Shown: positions 1 through 9,308, counted from the stretch's first letter. The stretch: 64,000 nt of DNA from Oligosphaera ethanolica (GCF_030814695.1 NZ_JAUSVL010000001.1:62001-126000); one strand, 5' to 3'. Translations and numbers: made by a program. Notes: a model not told the origin generated them from the sequence alone.

Positions 1-2
1 AG

Positions 3-548
3 GTCCGCAAACAATACGACCTCAGCTGGCAAGAATTCGATTCCTGCGCCTTCGAGCTCACCCAGCCCGGGAATGCCGGCAATATCATGCTACCCTATTT
101 CACGCCTGAAATCACCCCGCTGGTCCTCAATTCCGGCCCGGTCTTCGAAGGCAATAGCATGTTCAAAGCCCAAAAGGATGCCGCGGCGGCCGTGCGCGCC
201 CTGGTCGAAGCACAAGCCATGACCATGCGCTTGCACTCGGCGTGGCAACAGCAGAAGACCAAAAAAGTCCGCGTCACCGGCGGTGCCTCAAGAAGCGATG
301 GCGTCTGCCAGGTCCTCGCCGATGTCTTTGACGCCAGCGTCGAACGCCTGCAGGTCAGCGACTCCGGCGCACAGGGTGCCGCCATGCGTGCCGCCCAAGG
401 CGCCGGCGCCATGGACTGGGCAACCCTCAGTCGCATCTTCTGCGCCTGCGACGCCAGCAAAACCCGTAAGCCCATCCCAGCCAACATCGCCATCTACAAC
501 GAACTCATAAACCGCTACGCTGCCCTGGAAAAAAGCATCACCGGCTGA
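3..548 (+). CDS. FGGY-family carbohydrate kinase (xylulokinase-like), C-terminal part
   Basis: The gene enters from the left edge, with an open frame from base 3 to the TGA at 546-548. About 181 residues of the C-terminal half are visible. The stretch PGNAGNIMLPYFTPEITP, followed by VTGGASRSDGVCQVLADV, is the FGGY_C signature: a hydrophobic substrate-side loop and then the GGxSRS/N phosphate-binding turn of sugar kinases of the xylulokinase/glycerol kinase fold. The enzyme would phosphorylate a pentulose or related polyol in the cytoplasm using ATP. Substrate specificity cannot be read from this half, so no symbol is given. The next gene is on the opposite strand and convergent. Confidence 0.85.
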   Translation, partial: VRKQYDLSWQEFDSCAFELTQPGNAGNIMLPYFTPEITPLVLNSGPVFEGNSMFKAQKDAAAAVRALVEAQAMTMRLHSAWQQQKTKKVRVTGGASRSDGVCQVLADVFDASVERLQVSDSGAQGAAMRAAQGAGAMDWATLSRIFCACDASKTRKPIPANIAIYNELINRYAALEKSITG

Positions 549-705
549 CAGCACAGAGGCATCCGGGGCAACTGCGCCAGCGCCGAAGACTTCCCATAAG
601 ACAGCTGGCATTGGCAGGTCAGCATACTGAGTTTTGCCTCGCTCGCTTCAACAGGGAGTACCCCGAAAACAGAGCCGCGCGGCCTCGGGAACCAGTAGGA
701 GGCCA

Positions 706-1272
706 CTAGCCCTGCCGGCCCTCCAGCGCCACCAGCAGTATCCCCGCGGCGAGAATCAACCGCGAGTCCAGGTTGCAGGCGGCGTTAGTGGCCACATCGA
801 CTTTCATCACGAAGGGATTGAAGCGCTGCTGAATCTCGGCCACGGCGCGGTCGCCTAGCATCACCCGGTAGCCCTGCGGCAGCAAAGCGCCAAAGATAAA
901 ACGGCGCAACAGGGCCAGAGTCATGTTGTCCTCAGCCAGCACGCCGATCGGCGTGCCGGCAGCGTCCTGCAGGCTGTACTGATCACGCAACATCGACTTC
1001 CATAGCTGGCGCTTCCAAGTACCCAGCAGAACCCCGGACGCCGAATCAATGACGTCATAAATCCCCCAGCCATCCAAAATGTTCCGCGCTTTGATCAGCA
1101 AAATCTCGTCCTGCCGCAACTCATCGCGGTACACCCTGATGTCCTCCCGGAGCCGAAAAGCCTTCTGACGGCTATAGCCTATCAGCTGTCCCGACGCGTC
1201 GTAAATATGAAACGCCGCCCCAAACAAGGTGAAAATCTTGCGGCGAATCATGTATTTGCTGCCTGAATCCAT
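706..1272 (-). CDS. LURP-one-related / scramblase-like (LOR) protein
   Basis: The product is 188 aa. The start at 1272 (MDSGSKYMIRRKIF) is chosen because AGGAGG lies 8 nt upstream; ATGs further 5' lack that spacing. The sequence is a run of short beta strands (FTLFGAAFHIYDASGQLIGYSRQKAF...EILLIKARNILDGWGIYDVID) ending in a hydrophobic helix with LILAAGILLVAL. This matches the LURP-one/Tubby C-terminal-like fold that also includes phospholipid scramblases. Members are small cytosolic or membrane-peripheral proteins of unknown biochemical role. There is no operon partner: both flanking genes are on the opposite strand. The family call rests on pattern recognition only. Confidence 0.6.
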   Translation of the reverse strand: MDSGSKYMIRRKIFTLFGAAFHIYDASGQLIGYSRQKAFRLREDIRVYRDELRQDEILLIKARNILDGWGIYDVIDSASGVLLGTWKRQLWKSMLRDQYSLQDAAGTPIGVLAEDNMTLALLRRFIFGALLPQGYRVMLGDRAVAEIQQRFNPFVMKVDVATNAACNLDSRLILAAGILLVALEGRQG

Positions 1273-1690
1273 AGCCATTCCCTCCTGCTCTGTCCCTCCA
1301 ACTCCCGGCTGAGGCACGCTTCCACAGCCTCTGCCTGAATATATGCCACATCACCCCAGCTGTCACCAGTTGCATCGACAAAAAAACATCTCGAATAGCA
1401 ACTGACTGGCAGGCAATGTCTTAAGAATGGCCTGCACTGACCATGGCCGCAATCTCAAAGGAGTGGGCCTTGACTTTTTTTGCCGGCCGTGGCAAGCTAT
1501 TGCATGCCGCAGAACGACGTCGCTAGAAGAGTCTCTCCAACCGCCACTCGCAGCGCCCCGCTACCGCCCATGACACCAGGCTGTTTCGCACCAAAACTGC
1601 TGCCCCGCTGACACCCATGACTTAACGCAGTATCTCCCGAAGCACACTCAGTCCTGCGACCACAGAACGTTTCACAAGGAGGGCCCGGCC
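1273..1690. other. Intergenic region between divergent genes
   Basis: This is a 418-base spacer between the divergent LURP-one-like and GNAT genes and should hold both promoters. No convincing RNA gene, repeat or ORF is visible. The strongest ribosome-binding site is AGGAGG just before the ATG at 1691. Confidence 0.4.
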
Positions 1691-2539
1691 ATGTCAGACA
1701 ACTTCAGCATTCGTATCATGACCCGGCAAGAACTGGACCTCGTGATCGACTGGGCCGCCGCCGAAGGTTGGAACCCCGGACTACACGACGCGCACAGCTT
1801 CTATGCCGTCGACCCCAAGGGCTTCTACATCGGACTGCTCAACAATCAGCCCGTCGCCTCCATCGCCGTCGTCAAATACAGCCGCGAATTCGGCTTCCTC
1901 GGCCTCTATATCGTCAAACCCGAATGCCGCGGCCGCGGCTACGGCTTCCAGACCTGGACCGCCGGCCTCGCCCACCTCTCCGATTGCGTCATCGGCCTCG
2001 ACGGCGTCATCTCCCAGCAGGTCAATTACAAACGCAGCGGCTTCACTCTCCTCTACCGCAATATTCGCTTCCAGGGCCCCGGCGGCGGCAACGCCACCGT
2101 CGACAAGGGCATCGTGCCCCTCTGGTCCATCCCCTTCAACGAACTGTGCGAGTTCGACCGCCGTTACTTCCCCGCCGACCGCAGCACCTTCCTCAAAAAC
2201 TGGGTCAACCAGTCGCACAGCTGGGCGCTGGCCATCCGCGAAAATAACGCCCTGGCCGCCTACGGCGTCATGCGCACCTGCCGCAAAGGCTACAAAATCG
2301 GCCCGCTCTTTGCCCAGTCCAGCGAACAGGCCGAGAGGCTCTTCAACGCCTTCAAAACTCGCGTCAGCCAGAATGACGACCTGTTCCTTGACGTGCCCGA
2401 ACCAAACCAGACGGGCCTGGCACTGGCGGAAAAATACCAGCTGAAAAAGTGCTTCGAGACCGCCCGCATGTACCGCGGCACCGCGCCAGCCCTCCCCGTC
2501 AGCAAAATTTTCGGCGTCACCACCTTCGAACTGGGCTGA
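1691..2539 (+). CDS. GNAT-family N-acetyltransferase with C-terminal extension
   Basis: The product is 282 aa. AAGGAGGG lies about 7 nt before the ATG. Residues 5-125 carry the GNAT fold: the acetyl-CoA pyrophosphate loop appears as VKPECRGRGYGFQTW (the R/Q-x-x-G-x-G/A motif). The C-terminal 150 residues (FNELCEFDRRYFPADRSTFLKNW...) correspond to the extra domain of the YitH/HolE-like two-domain GNATs. The reaction would be acetyl transfer from acetyl-CoA to an unidentified amine. It stands alone and converges with the sulfatase gene 40 bases downstream. Confidence 0.8.
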   Translation: MSDNFSIRIMTRQELDLVIDWAAAEGWNPGLHDAHSFYAVDPKGFYIGLLNNQPVASIAVVKYSREFGFLGLYIVKPECRGRGYGFQTWTAGLAHLSDCVIGLDGVISQQVNYKRSGFTLLYRNIRFQGPGGGNATVDKGIVPLWSIPFNELCEFDRRYFPADRSTFLKNWVNQSHSWALAIRENNALAAYGVMRTCRKGYKIGPLFAQSSEQAERLFNAFKTRVSQNDDLFLDVPEPNQTGLALAEKYQLKKCFETARMYRGTAPALPVSKIFGVTTFELG

Positions 2540-2578
2540 CAGTGGCCGACGCCAGCGCCGGCCACCCGACGCAGTTAC

Positions 2579-4018
2579 TCAGAACACCGGCCGGGAATGC
2601 CAGGGGCACTCGCCGTCATTATCCAGCCCACAGCGCGCGACCTGCCCGAAGCCCGTCACGCCCTCATAGGCGCCATCACGCGCCGGAACCACATAGGTGC
2701 TGAACCAGCGCCGCAGCGCGGCCCCCATGGCAGCAACGCGCTCCTGCTGCTCTGGCTGATCAATGAGATTGCGCGTCTCGCCCGGATCGTTCACCAGATC
2801 ATAGAGTTCATGTGGCCCGTAGGGTATGCGATGCACATACTTCCAGGCACGATTGCGGATCATCCGCACCGGCCCATACTCGTCAAAAACAACGACGTCG
2901 GCGTCCGCACGATCACCACCACCCAGCAGCGCCTCGGCAAAGCTGCGGCCAGGCAGTTCTGCTGCCAGCGGATTGTCCACGCCAGCAATCTCCAACAAGG
3001 TCGGGAAGACGTCATAGTGGCTGTATAGGCCCTGCAAGACCCGCCCAGCGGGTACCCGCCCGGGCCAGCTCGCGATACACGGCACCTTTACCGATGTGTC
3101 ATACATGTTCATCGGAAAAGTGCCGTTACCTTTGCCCCAGACCCCGTGATGGCCCATGTTCATGCCGTTATCGCTGGTGAAGATTACCAGAGTGTCATCC
3201 AGCAGGCCCTGCTGACCCAGTTCATCAAGCACCCGGCCAATGCCGGCGTCCATCGCCGTGATCGCGCTGTAATAGCCCCGCAAATTGACGTGACGCGTTT
3301 CCGGCGTGTAACCATATGGCGCGGTCGGGCTCTGCCAGGGATGCCGCGGCAAATCCGGCGTCGCCGTAAAAGGACAGTCGCCATAGCGCGCCCATATTTC
3401 TGCCGGATGCTGATGCTCTTCCCATGGCGAATGCGGTGCCGTGTAATGCACACTGAGCATAAATGGCCGCTCGGCCGTCGCCGGTCGCTCACGCAAAAAA
3501 CGCAAAGCCTGATCGGTGATTTCATCCGTCACATAGCGCGTCTTGCGACTGATCGTCCCGCCCTCAATCCACTCGTAGTTGTAATACTGGCCGCCTCCAA
3601 AAGCGTAGGCCTGCCAATACTCGTAGCCCTTCTGGGGCCGAGGACTGTCGCCTAAATGCCATTTGCCAGACAAGGCGCAGCAGTAGCCCGCCCCCGCCAA
3701 GTAATCCGTAAAGCCCTCACGACCATCCAGATAGCCGATCGCGCGGTCCTTGCCGCGAAAAACCCCAGCCGCGTCCTCAATGCAGCCCCGGCGGATCCAG
3801 TCATGTACGCCGTGATCGGAGGGAATGCGCCCCGTCAACAACGACGCCCGTGCCGGCGAACACACGGGCGACACACAGAAGAAATTCGCGAAGCGCGTCC
3901 CCTGTTGCGCCAAGGCGTCGAGATTCGGCGTCATGACATCGCGATTGCCGGCACAGCCCATCGCCCACGCGCCGTGATCATCTGCTAGAAAGACGACGAT
4001 GTTCGGTCTCTTTGCCAT
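2579..4018 (-). CDS. Type I sulfatase (formylglycine-dependent)
   Basis: The product is 479 aa. The start at 4018 (MAKRPNIVVFLADDHG) has GGAG 9 nt upstream; a longer frame exists but lacks an RBS. The N-terminus has the metal-binding DD (residues 13-14). Residues 53-57 (CSPAR, followed by ASLLTGR) form the C-x-P-x-R sulfatase signature whose Cys is converted to formylglycine. TSDNGMNMGHHG near the middle contributes further metal ligands (DN). No signal peptide is seen, so a cytoplasmic location is possible. It would hydrolyse sulfate esters of glycans, as is common in marine and gut PVC bacteria. A maturase (anSME or FGE) is not in the window. Confidence 0.93.
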   Translation of the reverse strand: MAKRPNIVVFLADDHGAWAMGCAGNRDVMTPNLDALAQQGTRFANFFCVSPVCSPARASLLTGRIPSDHGVHDWIRRGCIEDAAGVFRGKDRAIGYLDGREGFTDYLAGAGYCCALSGKWHLGDSPRPQKGYEYWQAYAFGGGQYYNYEWIEGGTISRKTRYVTDEITDQALRFLRERPATAERPFMLSVHYTAPHSPWEEHQHPAEIWARYGDCPFTATPDLPRHPWQSPTAPYGYTPETRHVNLRGYYSAITAMDAGIGRVLDELGQQGLLDDTLVIFTSDNGMNMGHHGVWGKGNGTFPMNMYDTSVKVPCIASWPGRVPAGRVLQGLYSHYDVFPTLLEIAGVDNPLAAELPGRSFAEALLGGGDRADADVVVFDEYGPVRMIRNRAWKYVHRIPYGPHELYDLVNDPGETRNLIDQPEQQERVAAMGAALRRWFSTYVVPARDGAYEGVTGFGQVARCGLDNDGECPWHSRPVF

Positions 4019-4179
4019 GCTCGCACACTCCATTTCTGCATCGCGTCCCGCCGGTACCGACGGTGTCCCGGCCAACACTCACAACTGGCACCAAGAGCCG
4101 CACGCCGAGGGCTCCGCTCAGATATTCACGCCGTCGTCCGGCAAGACGCCTGGAGCGACCGACCGGCAGACGCACCCGC

Positions 4180-5340
4180 CTACTGCTGCGTGTTGCGCTC
4201 CTGCCACACGTCGGCAAGCAGCCTTGCCATGGCCGTCGCCGCGTCAGGCCGGGCAAAGCGCCGAACGGCCTCGCCCATCGCTTGCCAAGGCGCTGGCTCG
4301 TCCAGCCAGTTCCGCAGCCAGTCGCTGAGCAAGGCCGGGGACGCGTCTCGCTGCGCCAAAAACCGCGCCGCACCGGCCGCCGCCATGCTCTGCGCATTGA
4401 CCGTCTGGTGATCGTCTGCCGCCGTCGGCAGGGGTATCAAGATGGCCGGCTTGCCAAATAAGGCCAGTTCACAAATGCTCGACGCGCCCGCACGGCAGAT
4501 GACCAGATCCGCCACTGCATAGCAATTCTCAATGGCACTCTCGGATCTTTTCACCGCTGCGGCAATGCCGGCCGCGGCATAGGCTGCAATCACGTCAGAG
4601 TTGTCGTCGCTGCCCGTCAAATGGATGAACTGGACCCGGTCGGCAACATCGTGCAGCAGCGCCTGGCTCTCACTGATCAAGCCGTTGATGAAACGCGCGC
4701 CCTGGCTGCCGCCAAATACCAGCACCGTCCGCCGCCCCGCCTGTAGCCCAAGCTGCTGCAGATAGTCGGCTGGCGCCGCTGCCTTGCCCGTTGCGACCTC
4801 CACCAGCGCCTCGCGTAAAGGCATGCCACACATCGCCGCCCGAGCCCCACGCAACTGCCGTTCGTCGGCTAAGGGCAAAGACAGGCCGACCGACCGGGCC
4901 TTGCGCATGAAAAAACGATTGGTCTTGCCCATCAAGGCATTGCCCTCATGCAGAACCAGCGGCGTCCGCCGCGGTAAAGCCAGGCAGGCCGGCACCGCCG
5001 CAAAACTTCCCATGCCCAGCAGCAGATCCGGCCGAGTGTCCGTCAAAATCCGCCGTGCCGCCCAGACGCAACCCAGCAGCTGAAAGGGAAAACTCAACGT
5101 CGCCAGCAAGCCGGCCTCCAGCCGCACCGCCGGCACTTCCCGCGAGGCAAAGCCGTACTTGGCCGCAATGGCCGCCTGCTCGCCCGCATGCTTGCCGGCA
5201 ACCAACAGTGTCACCCGATGCCCCATCGCAGTGAACTTGCCCGCCACGGCCAAGGTCGGGTAAAAATGGCCACCCGTACCGCCGCAGGCAATGGCCAGAT
5301 GGCAGCTGTCGCCGCAACGCTCGTCGTGTGTTTCAGCCAT
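4180..5340 (-). CDS. murG: UDP-GlcNAc:undecaprenyl-PP-MurNAc-pentapeptide GlcNAc transferase
   Basis: The product is 386 aa, slightly longer than the usual ~355. MurG adds GlcNAc to lipid I on the inner face of the cytoplasmic membrane to make lipid II. Evidence: the N-terminal glycine-rich acceptor loop ACGGTGGHFYPTLAVA, the second GSQGARFIN loop, and the C-terminal UDP-GlcNAc-binding stretch CRAGASSICELALFGKPAILIPLP. The start MAETHDERC is used because an AGGGA-type site lies about 10 nt upstream; the frame is open 22 codons further 5'. A Cys-rich N-terminal tail before the first loop is atypical. murA and murB are encoded 6-9 kb away rather than adjacent. Confidence 0.96.
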   Translation of the reverse strand: MAETHDERCGDSCHLAIACGGTGGHFYPTLAVAGKFTAMGHRVTLLVAGKHAGEQAAIAAKYGFASREVPAVRLEAGLLATLSFPFQLLGCVWAARRILTDTRPDLLLGMGSFAAVPACLALPRRTPLVLHEGNALMGKTNRFFMRKARSVGLSLPLADERQLRGARAAMCGMPLREALVEVATGKAAAPADYLQQLGLQAGRRTVLVFGGSQGARFINGLISESQALLHDVADRVQFIHLTGSDDNSDVIAAYAAAGIAAAVKRSESAIENCYAVADLVICRAGASSICELALFGKPAILIPLPTAADDHQTVNAQSMAAAGAARFLAQRDASPALLSDWLRNWLDEPAPWQAMGEAVRRFARPDAATAMARLLADVWQERNTQQ

Positions 5341-5533
5341 AGAACACGTTCCCTGCTGTCTTAGCGTTTCAGACCCCACAAATGACAAAAGAAGGCTAGC
5401 AACCATGGTCTATGGCCTTGCCTAACAACTTTACTGCACAAAAAACGCCCGGTACCCTTTTCCACGTCAGCGGCCGCTTCTGCTCAGCCACGCCTGAATA
5501 CCATAGCCAGGCAGCGCTAAAACCTCCAACCAA

Positions 5534-5560
5534 CAAAAAAAGCCGGCAAGGTGCCGGCTC
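5534..5560 (-). terminator. Rho-independent terminator of the 7.2-5.6 kb operon
   Basis: On the minus strand, a GAGCCGGC/GCCGGC stem with a 5-nt loop is followed directly by seven T residues. It lies 77 bases after the small lipoprotein gene, on the same strand. Confidence 0.8.
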
Positions 5561-5636
5561 TACCAATAATCCCCACTGGGGGGCGTGCCGCCTGGGGATC
5601 CCATATCACAACGGAAACCACCCGCGCCATCTCAGT

Positions 5637-5783
5637 TCAGAAAGGCACGCCCAAGGTCTGGCCTTCCCAGGCCGCTGGAGCATTCCAAGGCAGGCGCCCT
5701 TGTGCGTTAACCTCTTTTTCGCTAACACAACCGGCCAGCAACGCCAAAGCACATAACAGTGAAATTACGATTGAAAACCGCAT
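5637..5783 (-). CDS. Small lipoprotein, 48 aa
   Basis: The frame can be extended upstream, but the start MRFSIVISLLCALALLAGC gives a complete lipoprotein signal peptide with lipobox LLAGC (acyl-Cys at residue 19) and has GAGG 6 nt before the ATG. The mature part is only 30 residues and ends LPWNAPAAWEGQTLGVPF, with two Trp and several Pro. Similar tiny lipoproteins with an 'LPWN-P-x-x-WEG' tail are common in this bacterial group; function is unknown. It is the last gene of an operon (5926-7248, then 5801-5902, then this) that ends in the terminator at 5534-5560. Confidence 0.7.
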   Translation of the reverse strand: MRFSIVISLLCALALLAGCVSEKEVNAQGRLPWNAPAAWEGQTLGVPF

Positions 5784-5800
5784 TGCTCGCCTCGCCGTCA

Positions 5801-5902
5801 CTAGAAGAAATAAAAAGCCTGCATTTCCAAAAATTGGCAGACCAGCACGGCCACCATCGCCAAAAGTCCTACTATCATCGATATGGGCACGAGGTGTTTC
5901 AT
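5801..5902 (-). CDS. Small single-pass membrane protein, 33 aa
   Basis: The ORF starts MKHLVPISMIVGLL and ends FLEMQAFYFF. It is one predicted transmembrane helix (about residues 5-24) and little else. AAGGGGA lies 11 nt before the ATG. It begins 24 bases after the coiled-coil membrane gene and stops 18 bases before the small lipoprotein, so the three are probably co-transcribed. The hydrophobic composition and operon position argue for a real gene despite its size. No function can be assigned. Confidence 0.5.
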   Translation of the reverse strand: MKHLVPISMIVGLLAMVAVLVCQFLEMQAFYFF

Positions 5903-5925
5903 GATTCAACAAATCCCCTTGGTCA

Positions 5926-7248
5926 TCATTCGCCGTCTGTCGAACTGTTGTCACCCTGAGGACGGACCCTGCCTGCAGCGGCCTCGTCACCCTTCTGCTG
6001 ACTCGAAATAATTACTTGGGCACCGACGGGAATTGTCTCAATCGAACCGCGGATCAGCTCCGCCAAAGAAACTTTGTCCTGAACTTCGGTCACCTCGGCA
6101 GTACCAAGAAATTTACCCTGGGAGGAAATGGCCAGACGAACGCCTTTCATCAAGGAGGTGTTGCCCAAATCAACAATCACGTAATTCCATTCCTCGTTGC
6201 TCAACAGCACCCGGCCCTGCAAGGTCTTGTCCAAATCGTCATAACTGCTCACGGCTTTGGCCTCAACCACTCCAGCACCATCGTCCGAAATACCCAAATC
6301 AGTCATCTTCTTGCGCAAGGCCGCGATCTCCTTCTCGGCCTTTTCAGCAGACGCAATCAACTCGGCGTTGCCCTCCTCAAGCTTCTCTTTCTCCGCCTGG
6401 ACACTCTTGAGCTCTTCCTGCGTCGTCTTCAACAACACCAACTTGCTGTTGATACCCGAAAAATCATTCTTCATATCGTTCAGCGCACTCCCATAGCGGG
6501 TGCTGTCGAGCGCAGATACGTCCGCTGACCAGTCATAGCTATTGACCGCTGCAACGCCCTCGCGAAGAGTACTGGCAAAGTCGTCCTGGCGTTTTTTCAC
6601 CAAAGTGACGGCACTGGCATAGCCTTCAAGAACGCCTTGGCAATCAAAACTGCCCAGGCTCTCCTCGCCGTTCTCGTCAATGCGTTTGGCTCGCGCCAAA
6701 AAGACATCTTTATTGTTGGCAAAGCCAAAACCGACTGTGGCCGAGGACGCCTCCAGGGTAGCCAGCATCAAGTCATCTCGCTCACGAATCGCCGCGGCGT
6801 GGGCCTTGGCCTGAGCAGCGCCCTTCTCATAACTGTTGAGGTCGGTCAGTTTCTCGGTCGCCAATTCACTCTCGGGCAAGCGCAGTTCAATGGCCATCTC
6901 AACCATGGTCTGGGCAAGCAGGTTGCGCTGAGCATTCAGCGATGCGGCTAGGTTCACCGCGCTATCAACCGTCTTCTGAAAGCCGCCTTTGTCAGTCTTG
7001 TAACTCGCCCAGGCCAGACTGCCACTTTCTTTGGTGCCAGGCGCCGCAGGAGTAAAGGTCACCTGGGACGAAACGCCACTGCCACTCTGCACATCCAACT
7101 TCTGGGCAACCGCCGCCACGCCACTTGAAAGAATTGCCGCCCGGCCGACAAAATCCGCCCGGCGGTTTGACACCAGGAAGCTTAATACCGCTGCGGCGAC
7201 AGCCAAAACGGCGACTATGGGTGCCAAGATCTTACCCAGCTTTGCCAT
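5926..7248 (-). CDS. Membrane-anchored coiled-coil protein of unknown function
   Basis: The product is 440 aa. An N-terminal uncleaved signal-anchor (residues 8-26, ILAPIVAVLAVAAAVLSFL) is followed by a periplasmic helical region. A strong heptad coiled coil runs about residues 270-325 (KTTQEELKSVQAEKEKLEEGNAELIASAEKAEKEIAALRKK). A C-terminal beta domain (about 345-420) contains GRVLLSNEEWNYVIVDLG and GKFLGTAEVTEV, reminiscent of SH3-like domains in FlgT-type or surface proteins. GGGGAG lies 9 nt before the start. It is the first gene of a three-gene operon with two tiny envelope proteins. A structural or scaffolding envelope role is plausible but not shown. Confidence 0.75.
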   Translation of the reverse strand: MAKLGKILAPIVAVLAVAAAVLSFLVSNRRADFVGRAAILSSGVAAVAQKLDVQSGSGVSSQVTFTPAAPGTKESGSLAWASYKTDKGGFQKTVDSAVNLAASLNAQRNLLAQTMVEMAIELRLPESELATEKLTDLNSYEKGAAQAKAHAAAIRERDDLMLATLEASSATVGFGFANNKDVFLARAKRIDENGEESLGSFDCQGVLEGYASAVTLVKKRQDDFASTLREGVAAVNSYDWSADVSALDSTRYGSALNDMKNDFSGINSKLVLLKTTQEELKSVQAEKEKLEEGNAELIASAEKAEKEIAALRKKMTDLGISDDGAGVVEAKAVSSYDDLDKTLQGRVLLSNEEWNYVIVDLGNTSLMKGVRLAISSQGKFLGTAEVTEVQDKVSLAELIRGSIETIPVGAQVIISSQQKGDEAAAGRVRPQGDNSSTDGE

Positions 7249-7474
7249 GTATCACAACTCCCCTTGAGCACGTGACGGTCGTCCCGCCAAGCTATCATTT
7301 AGTTATTACACAACCAACCAACAGCAATTTCAGCCGAAATACCGCCTAGACTTGCCGCTTACTACACAATAGCGCCTCAAATTATTGGCTCAACAGCCAC
7401 TTTACAAGCGCAGCCAAGGCTATTTTCCAAAAACCTGCAAGCGACGCGTACTGTAAATCATCAACCCGACTCCA

Positions 7475-8404
7475 TCAATGTAATCCACGCATCAGAATGA
7501 AGAAATAATTACCAGCAGCCATCCACGCATAGGCGGCCACCGCTAAATAGGGGCCAAAAGGCCACGCCGACATCAGGCCACCATGACCAAGCAGGCGCCG
7601 GCAGGCCCCACACAGGAAGCCGGCAAAGGCCGCCGCCAGCAGCACATAAATGCAGGCATCCGCGCCTAAAAAGGCACCGATCAGCGCCAGCAATTTCACG
7701 TCGCCAAAACCCATGACGTCCCTACCCATGCGGCCAGGCAGGAGTCGCCGCCCCGCATAGCTCAAAGCCGCCAGCAGCGTAAAACCGACTGCGGCGCCCA
7801 ATAGACAATCCACTGCTGCTGCTGCAATCGGCACCCGACCAAGCGCAGCGCCAGCCTCACCCATGACATCCAGCAGCCCACTGTACAACATAGCGCCGCT
7901 GTGCGGATCATCCGGCGCCACCAGGGCTAGTCGACTAGCCGGCAGGGCCAGCGACCAGCAGAAGGCCAGAAGCAGTCCCGGTAGGGTGATGGCATCGGGT
8001 ATTATCCTATGCCCCCGGTCAATCAACGCCGCCGCCAGCAAGGAACCCGTCAAGTAAAAATAGCCGGGTAGCACCGCCAACGGCAAGTGCCGCATCAGGG
8101 CGCTAATCCAAATCAGCCAGAACAAAAGCCCCGTCGCCGCCTCACCCAGCGGATAGCGGATTGATATACGCGCCTTGCAGGCGCTGCAACGCCCACCCAG
8201 ACACAGCCAGCTGACAATCGGGATGTTCTCCCAGGCCCGGATGCCATGCCCGCAGAGCGGGCAGTGACTCGGCGGGTGCAACAATGACTCGCCACGCGGA
8301 ACTCGCCACACCACCACATTGAGAAAACTGCCCACCACGCAGCCAAAGAAAAATACCATGGCGTGCAGCGGGAGCAAAATGGGCTCTAGATCAGTGGCAA
8401 GCAT
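7475..8404 (-). CDS. Prepilin peptidase (A24 family, type IV leader peptidase)
   Basis: The product is 309 aa, an inner-membrane aspartyl protease and N-methyltransferase that processes type IV prepilins and type II pseudopilins. Visible signatures: GSFLNVVVWRVPRGESLLHP near residue 25; the zinc-type pair CPLCGHGIRAWENIPIVSW...CSACKA between TM1 and TM2; a first catalytic Asp in the DRGHRIIPDAITLPG region; and the GxGD motif as GFGDVKLLALIGAFLGA. About eight hydrophobic helices follow the usual topology. All elements of a bifunctional PilD/PulO enzyme are present. It stands alone; pseudopilins, which are numerous in Lentisphaerota, are not nearby apart from a fragment at 45.6 kb. Confidence 0.94.
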   Translation of the reverse strand: MLATDLEPILLPLHAMVFFFGCVVGSFLNVVVWRVPRGESLLHPPSHCPLCGHGIRAWENIPIVSWLCLGGRCSACKARISIRYPLGEAATGLLFWLIWISALMRHLPLAVLPGYFYLTGSLLAAALIDRGHRIIPDAITLPGLLLAFCWSLALPASRLALVAPDDPHSGAMLYSGLLDVMGEAGAALGRVPIAAAAVDCLLGAAVGFTLLAALSYAGRRLLPGRMGRDVMGFGDVKLLALIGAFLGADACIYVLLAAAFAGFLCGACRRLLGHGGLMSAWPFGPYLAVAAYAWMAAGNYFFILMRGLH

Positions 8405-8459
8405 GCAGTTTTTCCCAGGCGCCGGCTGGCGTTGCCACCGGCGGCACGTCCTCTCGCTG

Positions 8460-9221
8460 TCAGCGAACTTTCACACCACGGCCGCGTAGGTAGTCCTTCA
8501 CCTGGGCAACCGTGAAAGTGCCAAAATGAAACACTGAAGCCGCCAGCAGGGCAGCGGCTTTGCCTTCGGTCGCCGCAGCGTAAAAATGCTCCAGGGTGCC
8601 AGCGCCGCCACTGGCAATCACCGGCAGGCCGGTCTTTTCGGCGATGGCCCTGGTCACCGCCAGGTCATAGCCGCCGCAACTGCCGTCGCAGGCTTTGCTG
8701 GTCGGCAAAATCCGCCCGGCGCCCGTGTCCTTCATCTCCATGGCAAAGGCCACGGCGTCCTTGCCCGTCGGCGTCCGCCCGCCGTCAATGTAGACCTCGC
8801 GTTTGGAGGGCATGGCGTCATTGCGGTCGACATCGATGGCAATGCAAATCCGCTGGGCGCCAAAGGTCTTCACCGCCTCACGCACAAACTGCGGATCGCG
8901 ATACGCCGCGCTGGAGATGCTCACCGCGCTGGCCCCGGCGGCCAAGGCGTCGTCAATGTCCTGCAGCCGACGAATGCCGCCGCCGACTGTCAAGGGCACG
9001 GTCACCACCGCTGACACCTTCTGCAACACATCGAACATCGTGCGGCGCTTCTCAACCGTCGCCGTAATGTCCAAAAACGCCAGCTCGTCCGCCCCGCTGG
9101 CGCAATAGGCCTTCGCGGCCGCGACGGGATCAGCCGCATCCTGCAGCTCGACAAAATGTACGCCCTTGACAACCCGCCCGTCCTTCATGTCCAGACAGGG
9201 AATGATGCTCACATAGTCCAT
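8460..9221 (-). CDS. hisF: Imidazole glycerol phosphate synthase cyclase subunit
   Basis: The product is 253 aa, the normal HisF length, with the start at MDYVSIIPCLD (GAGGA 6 nt upstream). HisF is the (beta/alpha)8 subunit that takes ammonia from HisH and converts PRFAR to IGP plus AICAR in histidine biosynthesis. The catalytic acids appear as Asp in IIPCLDMKDGRVVKG (first strand) and Asp in ICIAIDVD (fifth strand). The phosphate-binding loops are VPLTVGGGIR and LPVIASGGAG. It lies 87 bases downstream of an isomerase-like gene on the same strand. No other his genes are in the window, so histidine genes look dispersed. Confidence 0.96.
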   Translation of the reverse strand: MDYVSIIPCLDMKDGRVVKGVHFVELQDAADPVAAAKAYCASGADELAFLDITATVEKRRTMFDVLQKVSAVVTVPLTVGGGIRRLQDIDDALAAGASAVSISSAAYRDPQFVREAVKTFGAQRICIAIDVDRNDAMPSKREVYIDGGRTPTGKDAVAFAMEMKDTGAGRILPTSKACDGSCGGYDLAVTRAIAEKTGLPVIASGGAGTLEHFYAAATEGKAAALLAASVFHFGTFTVAQVKDYLRGRGVKVR

Positions 9222-9308
9222 ATCGCGTCCTCTTTCATAACCGGATTCGACGGCTTTGCCCAGAATGCTTTCTGCGTGTCCCCAGCTGCCGCAACGGAGC
9301 AGCAACAA

